Positions 31,857 to 40,869 are shown, counted from the stretch's first letter. The stretch: DNA of 64,000 nt from Lachnospiraceae bacterium (GCA_910575105.1 CAJTDK010000015.1:24164-88163), one strand, 5' to 3'. Notes: generated by a model from the letters alone, not told the origin. Numbers and translations: made by a program.

Positions 31857-31950
31857 GGAATAGTATATAGATAATTCGTCTGTCTTTCCGGCAGTTTTGA
31901 AGAAGGCTGAGGAAGGGGCAGGAAGGAAAAAGATCAGGAGGTCGGTTTGG

Positions 31951-32838
31951 ATGGAATTGAGAATGAAGAATCTGACGAAGGAGTTCGGTGGGTTTACTGC
32001 GGTAGACCACCTGAACTTTACGATGGAAAATGGTGTATACGGGCTGCTGGGTGTAAACGGCGCGGGAAAGACGACGCTGATGAAGATGCTGTGCACGCTC
32101 CTTTCCCCCACAAGCGGGGAGATCACCTGCAACGGGCAGGAGATCCTGGGGATGGGGGCGGATTACCGGAGGATACTTGGCTATCTCCCTCAGGAGTTCG
32201 GATTTTACCCGGAATTCACGGTGCAGGATTACCTGTCGTACATTGCGGCGATCAAGGGACTGCGCCCGATGGTGGCGAAAAGAAGGGTGCGTGAGCTGAT
32301 TGAGAAGACCGGACTTAAGAAGGCGGCGAAGAAAAAGATGAAGAAGCTGTCCGGGGGCATGAAACGGCGGGCGGGAATCGCCCAGGCGATGCTAAACAAC
32401 CCGAGGATCTTAGTCCTGGATGAGCCGACGGCGGGGCTTGACCCTAATGAGCGCATCCGCTTCCGCAACCTGATCAGCGAGCTGGCCGAGGACCGGCTGG
32501 TGCTTTTGTCTACCCATATTGTGTCGGATGTGGAATATATCGCCAACCAGATCCTGCTTATGCGGGATGGGCGGATCGTCCTTGCGGGGGAGGCGCAGGA
32601 GCTGATTGATTCTATGGAGGAGGGAGTGTGGAGCTTATATGCCCAGAAAAATGAGGTGTCCCGCTTGATGAAGAAATACAAGGTCTCCAATCTGAAAACC
32701 GGGCATGACGGGGTGGAGCTCAGAATCATCGCAGGAAAGAAGCCGGCGCAGGATGCGGTTCTTTGCGATGCGAATCTGGAGGATGTGTTTTTATATTATT
32801 TTGGGGAGAAAGCAGGTGAAGAGAATGCTGAGATTTGA
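31951..32838 (+). CDS. ABC transporter ATP-binding protein
   Basis: The start ATG 31951 follows AGGAGGTCGGTTTGG. The 295-residue ATPase has Walker A GVNGAGKTT, Q-loop YLPQEFG, signature LSGGMKRR, Walker B LVLDEPTAGLDP and the switch His in LLSTHIVSDVE. It is close to lantibiotic/bacitracin-resistance or Na+ export-type ATPases (CcmA family), with a C-terminal extension of 75 residues. Its start of translation is in an operon with the sigma gene and the permease, whose start overlaps its end by 14 nt. Confidence 0.92.
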   Translation: MELRMKNLTKEFGGFTAVDHLNFTMENGVYGLLGVNGAGKTTLMKMLCTLLSPTSGEITCNGQEILGMGADYRRILGYLPQEFGFYPEFTVQDYLSYIAAIKGLRPMVAKRRVRELIEKTGLKKAAKKKMKKLSGGMKRRAGIAQAMLNNPRILVLDEPTAGLDPNERIRFRNLISELAEDRLVLLSTHIVSDVEYIANQILLMRDGRIVLAGEAQELIDSMEEGVWSLYAQKNEVSRLMKKYKVSNLKTGHDGVELRIIAGKKPAQDAVLCDANLEDVFLYYFGEKAGEENAEI

Positions 32839-34021
32839 GATAAAGAAGATCTGGTCAAGGCCGGTGAATAAGGCGGCGCTCCTTCTGCTGGCGGTAATTG
32901 TGCTGACAGGAAGCGCGCTGGCTGTCCGGGACGTGGTTTATTATAAAGCGGACGGTTCGAAGATATCCGGCTTTTTTGCGGCGCGCCGGCTAAGGAGTGA
33001 GAAGAATGAATGGAAGGGCTATGTGACAGAGGATGTCCTAAAAAAGATGGTTAAGGAGAATCAAAAGGCATGTGCCCAGGCAGAGTCAGAAGACGGGGCG
33101 CTCATAGCAAGGCAGGGACTTTCTGACCTGCGGGAATGGATCAACACCGGGCTGTCCGGAGAGGGCGGTTACGATTATTATCTGTGCGACAGAATTCCGG
33201 AGCAGGAGGCGGCTTCGCTCTATGAAAAAAGGCTTGCGCTTTTAAGGGAAGAGTTTGCAGGGCAGGAGTATTCACAGAAGGAGAAAGAGTACCTGACCCG
33301 TCAGTATGAAAAGTTCGGGGCGCCGCTTTATTATGGGTATGCAGACGGGTGGAAAGCGCTGCTTGATTCCCAGTATCTGCCTACATTGATGACCATTACC
33401 ATCGTTATCATCGGATTTTTAGTATCCGGGGTATTTTCCTGTGAATTCCAGCTTGGGGCGGATTCGGTCTTTTTCTCCTCCAACTATGGGCGCAACCGGG
33501 CGATCCACGCGAAGATTATGGCCGGTTTCCTGGTGATGACGGTGGTCTACTGGGCGGCGATGCTCCTCTTTTCTCTTCTGGTGCTGGGACTTTTGGGCTT
33601 CCAGGGGGCGGGGCTGATGATACAGACCAACGATCATAACTGGAGCTGTATGTACAACATCACCTATGCCGAAAGCTGGCTGCTTACCATGTTCGGCGGG
33701 TATGTGGCGCATCTGTTCATCCTGCTTCTTGCACAGCTTGCTTCGGCAAAGAGCCGTTCTGTGGTGGCGGCGGTCACCATACCCTTGGGCTTGGCCTGTG
33801 CGCCCATGTTTCTGGGGCGGGTGCCCTTCCTGGCCAGAGTGATGAATCTTTTTCCGGATATGCTTTTAAGGATCAGCGCATTTTTGCGGGACAATATCAT
33901 ATATGAAATCGGAGGGAAGGCATACGGCGTGTATGAGCTGCTGATACCGGTATATCTTCTGCTGGCGCTTTTGCTGATGCCGGCGCTGTACCTGTGGTAC
34001 AAAAGGAGTGAGCTGGTGTAA
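32825..34021 (+). CDS. ABC transporter permease (ABC-2 type)
   Basis: The start ATG 32825 lies within the end of the ATPase gene. The 398-residue protein has one N-terminal helix (ALLLLAVIVLTGSALAV), a large extracellular domain of about 160 residues, and then five hydrophobic segments (TLMTITIVIIGFLVSGVFSCEF onward). This is the ABC-2 layout. With the ATPase it would export or expel a hydrophobic compound; the cargo is not evident. The sigma factor upstream suggests the pump is part of an envelope-stress response. A REP-like hairpin follows. Confidence 0.85.
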   Translation: MLRFEIKKIWSRPVNKAALLLLAVIVLTGSALAVRDVVYYKADGSKISGFFAARRLRSEKNEWKGYVTEDVLKKMVKENQKACAQAESEDGALIARQGLSDLREWINTGLSGEGGYDYYLCDRIPEQEAASLYEKRLALLREEFAGQEYSQKEKEYLTRQYEKFGAPLYYGYADGWKALLDSQYLPTLMTITIVIIGFLVSGVFSCEFQLGADSVFFSSNYGRNRAIHAKIMAGFLVMTVVYWAAMLLFSLLVLGLLGFQGAGLMIQTNDHNWSCMYNITYAESWLLTMFGGYVAHLFILLLAQLASAKSRSVVAAVTIPLGLACAPMFLGRVPFLARVMNLFPDMLLRISAFLRDNIIYEIGGKAYGVYELLIPVYLLLALLLMPALYLWYKRSELV

Positions 34022-34028
34022 AATTATA

Positions 34029-34087
34029 TTATTGTTCACTGGTCAGGAATGCGCGCTGGCTGCGCATTCCGTGAGAACATGCTTCAG
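34029..34087. repeat. REP-like hairpin repeat, copy 2
   Basis: GGAATGCGCG-ctggc-TGCGCATTCC (34046-34070) with TTGTTCACTGGTCA before and GTGAGAACATGCTTCAG after, matching the copies at 27158 and 52411 apart from a few bases. Confidence 0.65.
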
Positions 34088-34110
34088 ATGTGGTGTATGG
34101 TGAACTGTAG

Positions 34111-34530
34111 ATGCAAACATTTCCGGTGCATCTGTTTGATTTCTCAAACAATATAGACGAATATTTCAGTCACATGATACAGGACGATATAAGTGTAATC
34201 ATCTGTGATATCTGTGCTGCACACAAGTCCGACAGTGAAAGTGCGCCGCCAACTACCATTGCCGAAGAATTGAAGCAGGATTTAGAGGATGTTGCAAATT
34301 TCAAGGGAAGCCCCCTTGAAAAACAGGCTGCGCTTTACTGCAAGCGGCTGGGTATCAATTACAGCAAGCTGTCTGATGCGGAGTTCCGGCAGCTTGTACA
34401 TATCCTTGAAAAATCGAAATTCTTCAAAGGCTATGGTTGGGAGCGTGGCTCGATAAACCGGAATCTATGCTTAGATTTTTTTCTTTTGTATAAATATAAA
34501 AAATGCAATCAAAATCACATTGACAATTAA
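34111..34530 (+). pseudogene. Fragment of an unrecognised mobile-element gene
   Basis: The frame of 139 codons has no ribosome-binding site. The middle (PPTTIAEELKQDLEDVANFKGSPLEKQAALYCKRLGINYSKLSDAEFRQLVHILEKSKFF) reads like real helical protein. The last 20 residues are simply the reverse strand of the CPBP gene, and the first 30 look random. A REP-like repeat lies directly upstream. I take it as a remnant cut at both ends; the family is unknown. Confidence 0.35.
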
Positions 34531-35256
34531 AACAATAATGCTTCCTTCAATTTTGCAAATTCCGCCGGACAAAATATCGCTTCCAGTAAAAGTCGTAACA
34601 AACAGATTTGGATAGTCATCAGCAAGTGACACACCACCTAAAACTAATGCACCAATTCCATTCCATAAAAAGTGCATAATAATAGGTGCTATAATAGAGC
34701 CACTATATTCAAGGACTACTATCATAAGCAAACTCATAGTAAGTACATTTAAAACAGGAATAATACCCGCTTCAAATGCCCCTCCATGCAATGCTGTAAA
34801 AAGTATTGTTGTCACAATCGTAGCAACAATTATATTGTGCTTTTGCTTAAGCATCTGATACAAATAACCACGAACAAGAAGTTCCTGCATAATGGTATTT
34901 AGAAATACTGCCAGCACCCAGACAGGGAATAGGTTAATTAAGTTAGTTCCGTCAATATGGATAATTTTTGCTGCATACATTACCAAAACAGGGATAGCTA
35001 ACCATACAATCCCTGCGATTAATCCCAATACCATTCCCTTTACTGGATTATCGAATAAATGTAACTTTACATTTTTCTTTTCAGCAAGCCAAAAGATGAG
35101 AGTAAAAGCTGCTACAGCCAATAGAGGTGTAATTTCTGCCCATAATCTCCATATAGCTTGTTCCTTTGAAGATGATAACGGCAATATAGAAACCAATATT
35201 GCCCATCCCAGAAAAAAGCCTGTGGATTTTAAAATTGTCATACCGATTTTTTTCAA
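34471..35256 (-). CDS. CPBP-family intramembrane protease-like protein
   Basis: The product has 261 residues, is AT-rich, and starts at ATG 35256 behind TAGGAGGTATTC. It has about eight membrane helices. The CPBP (Abi) motifs are present: QELLVRGYLYQM (motif 1, usually EExxxR; here the first Glu is Gln), FTALHGG (motif 2 His) and HFLWNGIG (motif 3). CPBP proteins include CAAX-type proteases and bacteriocin self-immunity proteins. Its base composition differs clearly from the ABC operon to the left and from the kinase to the right, so it was probably acquired with the surrounding mobile remnants. Confidence 0.82.
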   Translation of the reverse strand: MKKIGMTILKSTGFFLGWAILVSILPLSSSKEQAIWRLWAEITPLLAVAAFTLIFWLAEKKNVKLHLFDNPVKGMVLGLIAGIVWLAIPVLVMYAAKIIHIDGTNLINLFPVWVLAVFLNTIMQELLVRGYLYQMLKQKHNIIVATIVTTILFTALHGGAFEAGIIPVLNVLTMSLLMIVVLEYSGSIIAPIIMHFLWNGIGALVLGGVSLADDYPNLFVTTFTGSDILSGGICKIEGSIIVLIVNVILIAFFIFIQKKKI

Positions 35257-35360
35257 AATGAATACCTCCTAAACTCCATTTGTCAATGGCTCCATTATAC
35301 CGCAATAACTTTCCTGATGGAATAGACTTTACAAAAAATTCATTTAATTGCAATAAGACG

Positions 35361-35519
35361 TTATTCCTCTGAATCTGCTTTTATTCTTACCTTTGTAATA
35401 ACAAGCTGCCCTTGCCGGCATTTTACGGTAATTCTATCCTCAGCAGAGAGTCCGGCCTGTTCCAGCCAGTTCCCTGTAATATAATCTGCGGTGGCATTTT
35501 TTGAAAGCCCCTCGCCCAT
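35361..35519 (-). CDS. SymE-like small protein (52 residues)
   Basis: This short gene runs from ATG 35519 to TAA 35361. The peptide contains ADYITGNWLEQAGLSAEDR followed by ITVKCRQGQLVIT, the swapped-hairpin AbrB/SymE pattern (G-x-W-L-E-x-A-G-F/L ... V-x-x-x-x-G-x-L-V-I-T). SymE of E. coli is an SOS-induced toxin with an antisense-RNA partner, and Firmicute relatives are widespread on mobile DNA. The start has no clear ribosome-binding site and relatives have about 15 more N-terminal residues, so it may be trimmed. No antisense RNA promoter was found by eye. Confidence 0.55.
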   Translation of the reverse strand: MGEGLSKNATADYITGNWLEQAGLSAEDRITVKCRQGQLVITKVRIKADSEE

Positions 35520-35566
35520 TTGCTCATATGAGATAAAGAAGTAAAAGAAGTGTAAAAAATTTTGAC

Positions 35567-35600
35567 GCTCCCTGTCCGGCTGACTGCCGGACGGGTCGGG
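35567..35600 (-). terminator. Hairpin after the recombinase remnant
   Basis: GTCCGGC-agtca-GCCGGAC on the minus strand, with a T run about ten bases further on (AAAATTTTTT). It is a moderate terminator candidate. Confidence 0.4.
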
Positions 35601-35602
35601 CT

Positions 35603-35818
35603 TTAGTCGGGCAGTTCTACCTTGCCGACAAAAAAGTAATAGATTTCGATTTCCTGTCTGCGGAGCTTCCCCCGACGTTTCCCGTCAAGGGCTTCCGATT
35701 CGTGGATTACGATTTTCTCCACAAACTCCCACAACAGGGTAGGGGTGAGTTCCTCAAGCTGGTATACTTGCGAACTACTTTCATAAACTTTTCAGCATTT
35801 GCCGTGGCTTCCAGCGTT
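35603..35818 (-). pseudogene. C-terminal fragment of a second large serine recombinase (DUF4368), frameshifted
   Basis: The piece reads ANAEKFMKVVRKYTSL and then, after the loss of one base near 35755, ELTPTLLWEFVEKIVIHESE and onward to VGKVELPD and TAA at 35603. This is the DUF4368 end of Tn4451/TnpX-type recombinases. Everything upstream is missing: the fragment is joined at about 35820 to an unrelated ICE gene. It is a second, independent recombinase remnant in this window, different from the one at 2235-3745, which lacks this C-terminal domain. Confidence 0.7.
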
Positions 35819-36049
35819 TTAGAAAGTTCGCTCTGCCGGAATCCGGTAGTTTTTCCGAATATCCTGAATGAGCGCCAGACAGTCTTTTTCCGGCGTGGCG
35901 TCCAGCTTTCGCATAAGCTTCGCCGCCGTTTTCCTCTTTATCGGGTCCGGCATATAGGGGAGGCACATGCGCAGCTCATAAGTGACATCTGATTTCCCAT
36001 AGCCTTCCGTCTGGAAGATCAGGCGCTTCTCCATTTCGTTCAGTTCCAT
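35819..36049 (-). pseudogene. N-terminal fragment of a conserved ICE accessory gene
   Basis: The start ATG 36049 follows AAAGGAGATTCAC. The 76 residues (ELNEMEKRLIFQTEGYGKSD, then PYMPDPIKRKTAAKLMRKL and DIRKNYRIPAE) match, from memory, the first part of a protein common beside recombinases in clostridial integrative elements, where it is about 150-200 residues long. Here it stops at RTF, exactly where the serine-recombinase fragment begins, so a deletion has fused the two genes. Function unknown; its natural partners are conjugation and excision genes. Confidence 0.55.
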
Positions 36050-36449
36050 GTGAATCTCCTTTCTCCTGAAAATGGGTACAAAAAAGGGCGCCCACCTATA
36101 AAAGTGAAACGCCCACGGCAATCAGCGGTCAGGCAATAAACCGGACCGCTGGCGCTATTAAATATTTTCGTTAATGAAACAGCCTCCTTTTTTTTCGATA
36201 TTTTTCTCGTCAGATTTCAACATGGAAATGCGAAATGCTTACACTGATTCTAAGTGAAATACAGACTAAAAAGTACGTGCATTATATCAGGAAGACAGCT
36301 TTACAAGTGCACAGGATTTGGCTATACTTTTTATAGATATTTGTAGAATTTTTGATTTTGAGCTGTATATGCTCTTGAGCTGTATAGACATAAGTCCGAA
36401 GAAGATCCGTACATAGCAAATGCCGAACAAAAACAGGAGAAGTGATAGA
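36050..36449. other. Intergenic region before the histidine kinase
   Basis: I see no gene and no response-regulator remnant. It contains a hairpin near 36130-36160 (AGCGGTC ... GACCGCT), an AT-rich stretch, and the 12-mer GTACATAGCAAA (36409-36420), which recurs at 37610-37621 before the ABC ATPase gene. Confidence 0.4.
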
Positions 36450-37547
36450 ATGGAATTACAGAATACAAGCGACCAGTACATTGACAAGCATATCAAGGCC
36501 CGTGAGCGCGGCTATATCTGGCTGGAGCGGGAGCTTAAATGGAGGATTTTTGTAAGCACGGCGGTAATCGCAGTGTTTTTGGTTATACTCTTTTTTGTCC
36601 TTGAGCCTGATCTGACGGTATGGGCGGCAGCTTTAGCGGCGGTGCTGGCTTTGAATGTGGTCTGGGAATATCTGAATTATCGGAGGGAATATCGCAATTA
36701 CCAGTCTATTTACAGGTATCTGGAAGAGTTTGAGATGGGAAATTACACGTACCGGGGAGGGGAGGATTTTACCGGTGTGGGTATCCGTGTCCAGCTTGCG
36801 GAGCAGCTTGCCCGCATGGGGGAGGCTTTCGGCAGAATGAAAAGCAGGCTTGTGGAGGAAAAGGAGAATACGAAGGGATTGGTGACGGATATTTCCCACC
36901 AGCTTAAAACGCCAGTGGCGGCTCTTGAGTTAAGCTTTGAGCTTTTGCAGGATAAGACTCTTGATGAAAAAGAACGGCAGGAATTTTTAGAACGCAGCGG
37001 GAGGGAGACAAGGAGGCTTCGCCAGCTTGTGGAGACGCTCTCGAACCTTTCAAGACTGGAGGCGGATATGATCAGGCTGTCACCGAAGGAGGCGGATCTT
37101 AAAGAAACTCTTATACGCGCGGTGAACGGAATCTATATTAAAGCAGAAGAAAAACAGATTGAGATCGAGATGGAGGAGTTTGAAAATATAAGGCTTGCAC
37201 ATGATGTGCGCTGGACTGCAGAAGCCGTTTCCAATGTTCTTGACAATGCGGTAAAATATTCCCCTTCCGGGACGAAAGTTAAGATTCGGGTGGAGGTTTT
37301 TGTATCTTATGCTTTTATTGAAGTAGAGGATGAAGGGATTGGGATTCCCAAATCAGAGTACCCGGATATATTCAAGAGATTCTACCGGGGGGATCATCCT
37401 CTGGTAGAACGGTCAGAAGGCGCGGGTGTAGGGCTTTACCTTGTGAGAAAGATTCTGGAGGGGCAGGGAGGAAGTGTCCGGGCGTATCAGTCACATGGCG
37501 GAGGAACCGTCATGCAGATGATGCTGCCGAAAGAGTACGCGCTATGA
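36450..37547 (+). CDS. Sensor histidine kinase (intramembrane-sensing type)
   Basis: The start ATG 36450 follows CAGGAGAAGTGATAG. The 365-residue protein has two membrane helices (IFVSTAVIAVFLVILFFVLE and TVWAAALAAVLALNVVW) with almost no loop between them, a HAMP-like coil, the H-box VTDISHQLKTPVAALELS, an N-box VLDNAVKYSPSG, and G boxes EDEGIGIP and EGAGVGLYLV. The short loop and the following FtsX-type transporter are typical of BceS-like kinases that sense flux through their transporter. The response regulator normally encoded just before such a kinase is missing here. Confidence 0.92.
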   Translation: MELQNTSDQYIDKHIKARERGYIWLERELKWRIFVSTAVIAVFLVILFFVLEPDLTVWAAALAAVLALNVVWEYLNYRREYRNYQSIYRYLEEFEMGNYTYRGGEDFTGVGIRVQLAEQLARMGEAFGRMKSRLVEEKENTKGLVTDISHQLKTPVAALELSFELLQDKTLDEKERQEFLERSGRETRRLRQLVETLSNLSRLEADMIRLSPKEADLKETLIRAVNGIYIKAEEKQIEIEMEEFENIRLAHDVRWTAEAVSNVLDNAVKYSPSGTKVKIRVEVFVSYAFIEVEDEGIGIPKSEYPDIFKRFYRGDHPLVERSEGAGVGLYLVRKILEGQGGSVRAYQSHGGGTVMQMMLPKEYAL

Positions 37548-37651
37548 GAAAAATAACAAAACTGTTATATATATTGAAAGGGTTCTGTAAGTTTCAGGGC
37601 TTATGATGGGTACATAGCAAACAAAATGTACACAGAAGGGAGCCTTTTATT

Positions 37652-38320
37652 ATGGAGACGATTTTAAAGACAGTTGATCTGGTGAAATATTACGGCGACG
37701 GCGAGAGTCAGGTGAAGGCTATCGACCATACCAGCATCGAGGTGGAGAACGGGGAGTTTGTAGCGATTGTAGGTCGTTCCGGTTCAGGAAAGAGTACGCT
37801 CCTTCATATGCTTGGCGGCCTTGACCGGCCGGACAGCGGGGAGGTGATCATCGGGGGAAAGAATATCTTTTCCTTAAAGGACGAGCAGCTTGCGGTGTTC
37901 CGCAGGAGGAAGATCGGGTTTATCTTTCAGGATTATAACCTGATCCCGGCGCTGAACGTATGGGAGAACATCATCCTCCCGCTGGGTCTTGACGGCAAGA
38001 AGGTGAACAAAGATTTTGTGATGGATATCGTGAAAAATATCGGGCTGGCAGAAAAGCTTAAATCCCTGCCGAGCACTCTTTCCGGCGGTCAGAAGCAGCG
38101 GGTGGCGATCGCCAGGGCGCTGGCCTTCCGACCGGCCATTATCCTGGCGGATGAGCCTACGGGAAACCTGGATTCCAAAACGGAGATGGAGGTTATCTCA
38201 CTTTTAAAGACCTGCGTCAGCAAATACGCTCAGACGCTGGTAATGATCACCCATGACGAAACCATCGCCCAGATGGCGGACCGGGTAATGATCATTGAAG
38301 ACGGTAAGGTGGTGAGATAG
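37652..38320 (+). CDS. ABC ATPase of a BceA/MacB-type exporter
   Basis: This 222-residue ATPase starts at ATG 37652 behind AGAAGGGAGCC. Walker A is GRSGSGKST, the Q-loop FIFQDYNLIP, the signature LSGGQKQR, Walker B ILADEPTGNLD, and the switch His is in MITHDE. This matches the LolD/MacB/BceA branch that works with FtsX-like permeases. It is separated from the kinase by 104 nt with a probable separate promoter region, and its stop is directly followed by the permease ATG. Confidence 0.94.
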   Translation: METILKTVDLVKYYGDGESQVKAIDHTSIEVENGEFVAIVGRSGSGKSTLLHMLGGLDRPDSGEVIIGGKNIFSLKDEQLAVFRRRKIGFIFQDYNLIPALNVWENIILPLGLDGKKVNKDFVMDIVKNIGLAEKLKSLPSTLSGGQKQRVAIARALAFRPAIILADEPTGNLDSKTEMEVISLLKTCVSKYAQTLVMITHDETIAQMADRVMIIEDGKVVR

Positions 38321-40816
38321 ATGAACATTATTACGACGACAGCGCTTGCCAATTTGAAAAAGAATAAGAGCAGAAATATATTGATCGGAATCGCTATCTT
38401 GCTTACCGCCTTTCTATTAACGATGCTGCCGACTACGGTAATGGGGCAGATGAGTCTCCGGTTCCAGGCGGTAAGTAAGCTGTATTCCCCGGTTCACGGT
38501 GTGTACCGGAACGTGGACGAAGAGTCGGCGGCCCAGATGTCCCGGGACGAGACCTTTGAGACGGTAGGCTTAAGAGAGCAGGCCGGACGGATGTACAGCG
38601 GGGACAGACATATCACGGCTGTTATGATGGTCTATGACGAAACAGCGCGAAAGCTGTCCAAGATAGTGCTGAAGGAAGGGACATTTCCGAAGAAAGCGGA
38701 TGAGATCGTAGTGTCTTCGGGCTGTCTTAAGGCAATGGGGCTTAAAGGAGGCGTAGGAGACAGGATAAAGGTGCCTTACCAGCCGATGAGAAAAGGGAAG
38801 CTTCTTAAGGCGGCGGAGAAGGAATTTACCATTACCGGGATGACGGAGGATGCGCCGGAGTCTCTGGAGAAGGGGTTCTATGCCCCGATGGTGTCAGAGG
38901 CATTTGCCAAGGAAATCATACCGGAGGGGGAGCATACCTACGAAGTGTATTTTCAGCTAAGGGCTGTCGAAGGGATGGTTACGGAAGAGATCGAGGAGAG
39001 GATAAAGCTTACAGGAGAGCGGTACGGACTTACGGAGGGCGATATCGCAGAAAACTCAGAGTACCTTTTGGCCAATTATGTAGATGTGGCGCTCTATACC
39101 GGCCTGGGCGCACTGCTGGCGTTGATCGTACTGGCCGGGATCCTGACTATCTACAGCATCTATTATGTATCTATGCTGGATAAGATTCAGGAGTACGGGA
39201 GACTTAGGGCTATCGGGGCGACCAGAAGACAGATACGACGGATCGTGTTCCGGGAAGGCTTTGCCGTCGCCGCCATAGCGGTTCCTGCGGGGATAATCCT
39301 TGGGCTTATAAGCGGAATCCTGCTGATCAAAGCTTTGGTCAATGTGTCCTTAAGCAGTGATCCTGTGCTGGGAGAAGAGATGAAGGTGATTCTGGCAAAC
39401 GGCGAGGCCAGCCTGGTGAAGTGGTGGATCATCGCGTTTGCGGCGGCAGTAAGCCTCCTGACAGTCTATGTTTCCCTTCTTCGCCCGATGCATAAGGCAG
39501 GCAGGATTACGGCCATTCAGGCGCTGCGCTACCAGGGCGGCCAGAAGGGGAAGAAAAAAAGGCGTGACCGGAAAGGCTATGACGAGCTGAGTATTCCAAG
39601 GCTTACCGCATCTAACCTGGGGAGGAACAAGAGAAGAACGGCAGTAACTATCATGGCTCTTGGAGTGACAGGAGTGCTCTTTGTGGCGGCGGCGACACTA
39701 TGCAGCTGTATGAATGCCGAGGATATCACAAGGAATGATATCCGCAGAGATATTAAGGTGTGCATCGACAGTGAAATGGATGACGAGATGCATCCGGAGT
39801 GGGCGCTTAGCGCTATCCAGCAGAATAATCCTATGACAGAGGAACTTAGGAGCAAGGTCGGTGGAATCGACGGCGTGACCTCGATTGAGACCAGCCTTCT
39901 CACGCAAGGAAAGCTCAGTGATGAAAAGGAAGAAGGGGAAAAGTCAGAAACCGACGAGCTCTGTGACATAAAAGGGCTTGATGCTGCATCGATGAAGGAG
40001 CTTGAGCAGTATATAACGGATGGCTCTCTTGATGACCCTTCATTGAAGGAAGGGACGGGAGTGATCGTTTCCCCGTCTACGATGAAAGAGATGCATGCGG
40101 GCTGGAAGGTTGGCGACAGGCTGTTTTTAAAAGTCATGGACGGCAGAGAGATCAGGCAGCGGGAGGTCGTACTCGCGGCTACAGCAGAGGCGCCGCCGAG
40201 CCTGATGGGATATTACGCGGCGATGCCGAAGGATGCCCTGCAAAAATTATGCAGTTCAGACATTACGTATTTATGGGATATTTCTGTGGAAAAAGGAAAG
40301 GAAGACGCGGCGGCAAAAGAGGTTGAAGAGCTTATCTCCGATGTGGAAATCCTTCAGATGGAGACGTTTCGTGAGATAAATAAGCAGTCGGAAAATGCGA
40401 TCCGCCTAGTGCTTCTGGGGTGCTACGGGCTCCTGTCTGTCTTCGGGCTTATCGGAATCCTGAACCTGATCAATACGATGATTAACAGCGTCCATGTCAG
40501 GAAGAAGGAGCTTGGCATGCTGCAGGCTATCGGGATGTCCGGGAGGCAGACGGTGTATATGCTGCAGCTTGAAGGGATTTTCTATACCGCAGGGACACTG
40601 GCGGTGTCCTTAGGGCTTGGGAGCATCCTTGGATACGCGGCATACCTGTGGGCGAAGGACGGCGGAATCATGTCCATCCGGGTGTACCACTATCCGGTGA
40701 TTCCTGCGGTTTGTCTGACAGTGATTGTGCTGGCGGTGCAGATATTGATCACTTATTTTGTGAATATGAACTTTAAGAAACTGAGCTTGATCGACAGGAT
40801 CAGGTTTGCAGAGTAG
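38321..40816 (+). CDS. FtsX-type ABC permease (BceB-like)
   Basis: This 831-residue protein has an N-terminal helix (NILIGIAILLTAFLLTMLP), a large extracellular domain to residue 245, and an FtsX block with EYGRLRAIGATRRQI. A second half repeats the design (NLGRNKRRTAVTIMALG, another large extracellular domain, then RKKELGMLQAIGMSGRQTVYM and three helices). The total fits the BceB/macrolide-exporter class. With the ATPase and the kinase it should form an antimicrobial-peptide sensing and detoxification unit. The extracellular part between residues 455 and 680 is highly charged. Confidence 0.92.
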   Translation: MNIITTTALANLKKNKSRNILIGIAILLTAFLLTMLPTTVMGQMSLRFQAVSKLYSPVHGVYRNVDEESAAQMSRDETFETVGLREQAGRMYSGDRHITAVMMVYDETARKLSKIVLKEGTFPKKADEIVVSSGCLKAMGLKGGVGDRIKVPYQPMRKGKLLKAAEKEFTITGMTEDAPESLEKGFYAPMVSEAFAKEIIPEGEHTYEVYFQLRAVEGMVTEEIEERIKLTGERYGLTEGDIAENSEYLLANYVDVALYTGLGALLALIVLAGILTIYSIYYVSMLDKIQEYGRLRAIGATRRQIRRIVFREGFAVAAIAVPAGIILGLISGILLIKALVNVSLSSDPVLGEEMKVILANGEASLVKWWIIAFAAAVSLLTVYVSLLRPMHKAGRITAIQALRYQGGQKGKKKRRDRKGYDELSIPRLTASNLGRNKRRTAVTIMALGVTGVLFVAAATLCSCMNAEDITRNDIRRDIKVCIDSEMDDEMHPEWALSAIQQNNPMTEELRSKVGGIDGVTSIETSLLTQGKLSDEKEEGEKSETDELCDIKGLDAASMKELEQYITDGSLDDPSLKEGTGVIVSPSTMKEMHAGWKVGDRLFLKVMDGREIRQREVVLAATAEAPPSLMGYYAAMPKDALQKLCSSDITYLWDISVEKGKEDAAAKEVEELISDVEILQMETFREINKQSENAIRLVLLGCYGLLSVFGLIGILNLINTMINSVHVRKKELGMLQAIGMSGRQTVYMLQLEGIFYTAGTLAVSLGLGSILGYAAYLWAKDGGIMSIRVYHYPVIPAVCLTVIVLAVQILITYFVNMNFKKLSLIDRIRFAE

Positions 40817-40831
40817 GACAGTGACAGCAGG

Positions 40832-40869
40832 TACCTGGATAAGCCAGTCAGCGCTTATCCAGGTATTTT
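40832..40869 (+). terminator. Terminator after the ABC operon
   Basis: TACCTGGATAAGC and GCTTATCCAGGTA are 13-bp perfect arms around an 8-nt loop, followed by TTTTAA. Confidence 0.8.

Noticed and set aside
31116..32132. 338-codon open frame on the minus strand
   Set aside because: It overlaps the sigma-linked membrane protein and ATPase genes in antisense and is His/Pro/Arg-rich, as expected for antisense of GC-rich coding DNA.
36360..36440. Possible response-regulator remnant before the histidine kinase
   Set aside because: A short frame ending NAEQKQEK is bounded by a stop just upstream and shows no winged-helix or receiver sequence.
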